Source: Chitinophagales bacterium (GTDB lineage Bacteria; Bacteroidota; Bacteroidia; Chitinophagales; Chitinophagaceae). From it: a stretch of DNA of 32,858 nucleotides. The notes under the pieces are model-generated. The model had not been told where the DNA came from. It was given only the letters and a program-made list of their open reading frames with translations, and ran no database searches. The number at the start of each line of letters is the position of its first letter. Positions within the stretch are counted from its first letter, which is position 1. The stretch covers positions 1 through 32,858 of the forward strand of contig JAGVCC010000258.1 in NCBI GenBank assembly GCA_020059395.1, in the 5' to 3' direction. Below, one piece after another: positions 32,121 through 32,858 of the stretch. The translations under genes were made by a program, and so were the position numbers.

Positions 32121-32858
32121 ATGTTAGCAGATATTCAGGTTACTGGCAATAAAGACACCCGCAGTGGTTTTGGTGATGGCATTTTAGAAGCCGCACGTAA
32201 AAACCCAAATATAATTGCACTTACAGCCGATCTTTTAGGCTCAATGAAGTTGAACGGTTTTATAAAAGAATTTCCGGAGCGTTTTATACAATGTGGCATT
32301 GCTGAAGCAAATATGATAGGTATTGCAGCCGGTTTAACGATTGGCGGCAAAATACCCTACACCACTACATTTGCAAACTTTAGTACTGGCCGTGTGTACG
32401 ATCAAATACGCCAAAGCGTGGCGTACAGTGGTAAAAATGTAAAAATTTGTGCATCTCATGCAGGACTTACTTTAGGTGAAGATGGTGCCACCCACCAAAT
32501 TTTAGAAGATATAGGCCTTATGAAAATGCTGCCGGGTATGACAGTAATTGTACCTGCAGATTATAACCAAACAAAAGCCGCCACCATGGCTATTGCGGAT
32601 TATGAAGGGCCGGTTTACCTGCGCTTTGGCCGCCCTGTTTGGCCCATATTTACAAAGCCTGAAGATTTTGTAATTGGCAAAGCGCAAATTTTTAACGAAG
32701 GTGCCGATGTAAGCATTTTTGCATGCGGCCACCTTGTTTGGAAAGCTATTGAAGCCGGTAAAATTTTAGCAGAAAAAGGCATTAGTGCCGAAATTATAAA
32801 CATACATACCATTAAACCACTAGATGAAGCGGCAGTACTTGCAAGTATTAAAAAAACA
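32121..32858 (+). CDS. Transketolase C-terminal-type subunit, pyrimidine-binding half (cut by window end)
   Basis: 246 codons are open from ATG 32121 to the end of the window with no stop. The protein begins MLADIQVTGNKDTRSGFGDGI and then shows the thiamine-diphosphate pyrimidine-domain pattern. It includes ECGIAEA-like CGIAEANMIGIAAGL with the catalytic Glu, TTFANFSTGRVYDQIRQSVAYSG, and HAGLTLGEDGATHQILEDIGLM. The start of the C-terminal domain (DVSIFACGHLVWKAIEAG) follows. A start with no pyrophosphate-binding half means a split transketolase, in which the N-terminal subunit is a separate gene; such split forms are common in Bacteroidota. It functions in the non-oxidative pentose phosphate pathway. 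A 1-deoxyxylulose-5-phosphate synthase-like origin is the less likely reading. The -7-like TTACTTTG lies about 20 bp upstream. Confidence 0.9.
   Translation, partial: MLADIQVTGNKDTRSGFGDGILEAARKNPNIIALTADLLGSMKLNGFIKEFPERFIQCGIAEANMIGIAAGLTIGGKIPYTTTFANFSTGRVYDQIRQSVAYSGKNVKICASHAGLTLGEDGATHQILEDIGLMKMLPGMTVIVPADYNQTKAATMAIADYEGPVYLRFGRPVWPIFTKPEDFVIGKAQIFNEGADVSIFACGHLVWKAIEAGKILAEKGISAEIINIHTIKPLDEAAVLASIKKT

Overview
The window looks like a chromosomal segment of a Bacteroidota bacterium, most likely a member of the Chitinophagaceae or a close relative. The signs are an AT-rich background, promoters of the TAnnTTTG (-7) type, secreted proteins with type IX secretion (T9SS) C-terminal domains, a TonB receptor with an N-terminal CarboxypepD_reg-like domain, and a PiT transporter with a large soluble insertion. 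No RNA gene, CRISPR array, transposase or prophage was seen. Genus-level placement cannot be made from the window alone.

Layout. (1) 1-2271, minus strand: purA, an acidic/basic low-complexity protein, and the 5' part of pabB. (2) 2436-5345, plus strand: an accessory patch with two unrecognised exported proteins. The first is split by a frameshift in a T9 run. The second is a lipoprotein whose predicted promoter has a C12 tract between its -33 and -7 elements. A 33-bp direct repeat precedes each gene at a similar distance. (3) 5374-10199, minus strand: a proteolysis block with a YugP-type zinc peptidase, two tandem clpP genes, an unannotated protein with kinase/aminoglycoside-phosphotransferase-like catalytic motifs, and clpX. 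(4) 10322-16327, minus: a 2001-residue M36 metallopeptidase exported by T9SS. (5) 16658-22210, plus: a solitary atpA, a small exported protein, and a BNR/sortilin-like repeat protein with a T9SS tail. (6) 22608-30931: a phosphate-acquisition locus. A TonB receptor plus beta-helix lipoprotein (minus) diverge from a phosphate-selective porin, a DUF47 protein and a PiT transporter (plus). The shared intergenic region holds arrays of GTTAAC/GGTAAC-like half-sites at exact 11-bp spacing, the geometry of PhoB boxes. (7) 31011-32858, plus: galE and a C-terminal-type split transketolase cut by the window end.

How the parts work together. ClpX and the two ClpP proteins would form an ATP-driven protease. 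The phosphate locus gives a route from the outer membrane (porin, and possibly the TonB receptor with its lipoprotein) to the inner membrane (PiT with DUF47), probably under one phosphate-responsive regulator. The M36 peptidase and the BNR protein are predicted cargo of a T9SS encoded elsewhere.

Most worth following up: the C12 promoter tract and T9 coding tract in neighbouring exported-protein genes (candidate phase variation), the 33-bp repeat around them, the 11-bp-phased arrays between the phosphate genes, and the cryptic kinase-like protein between clpP and clpX.
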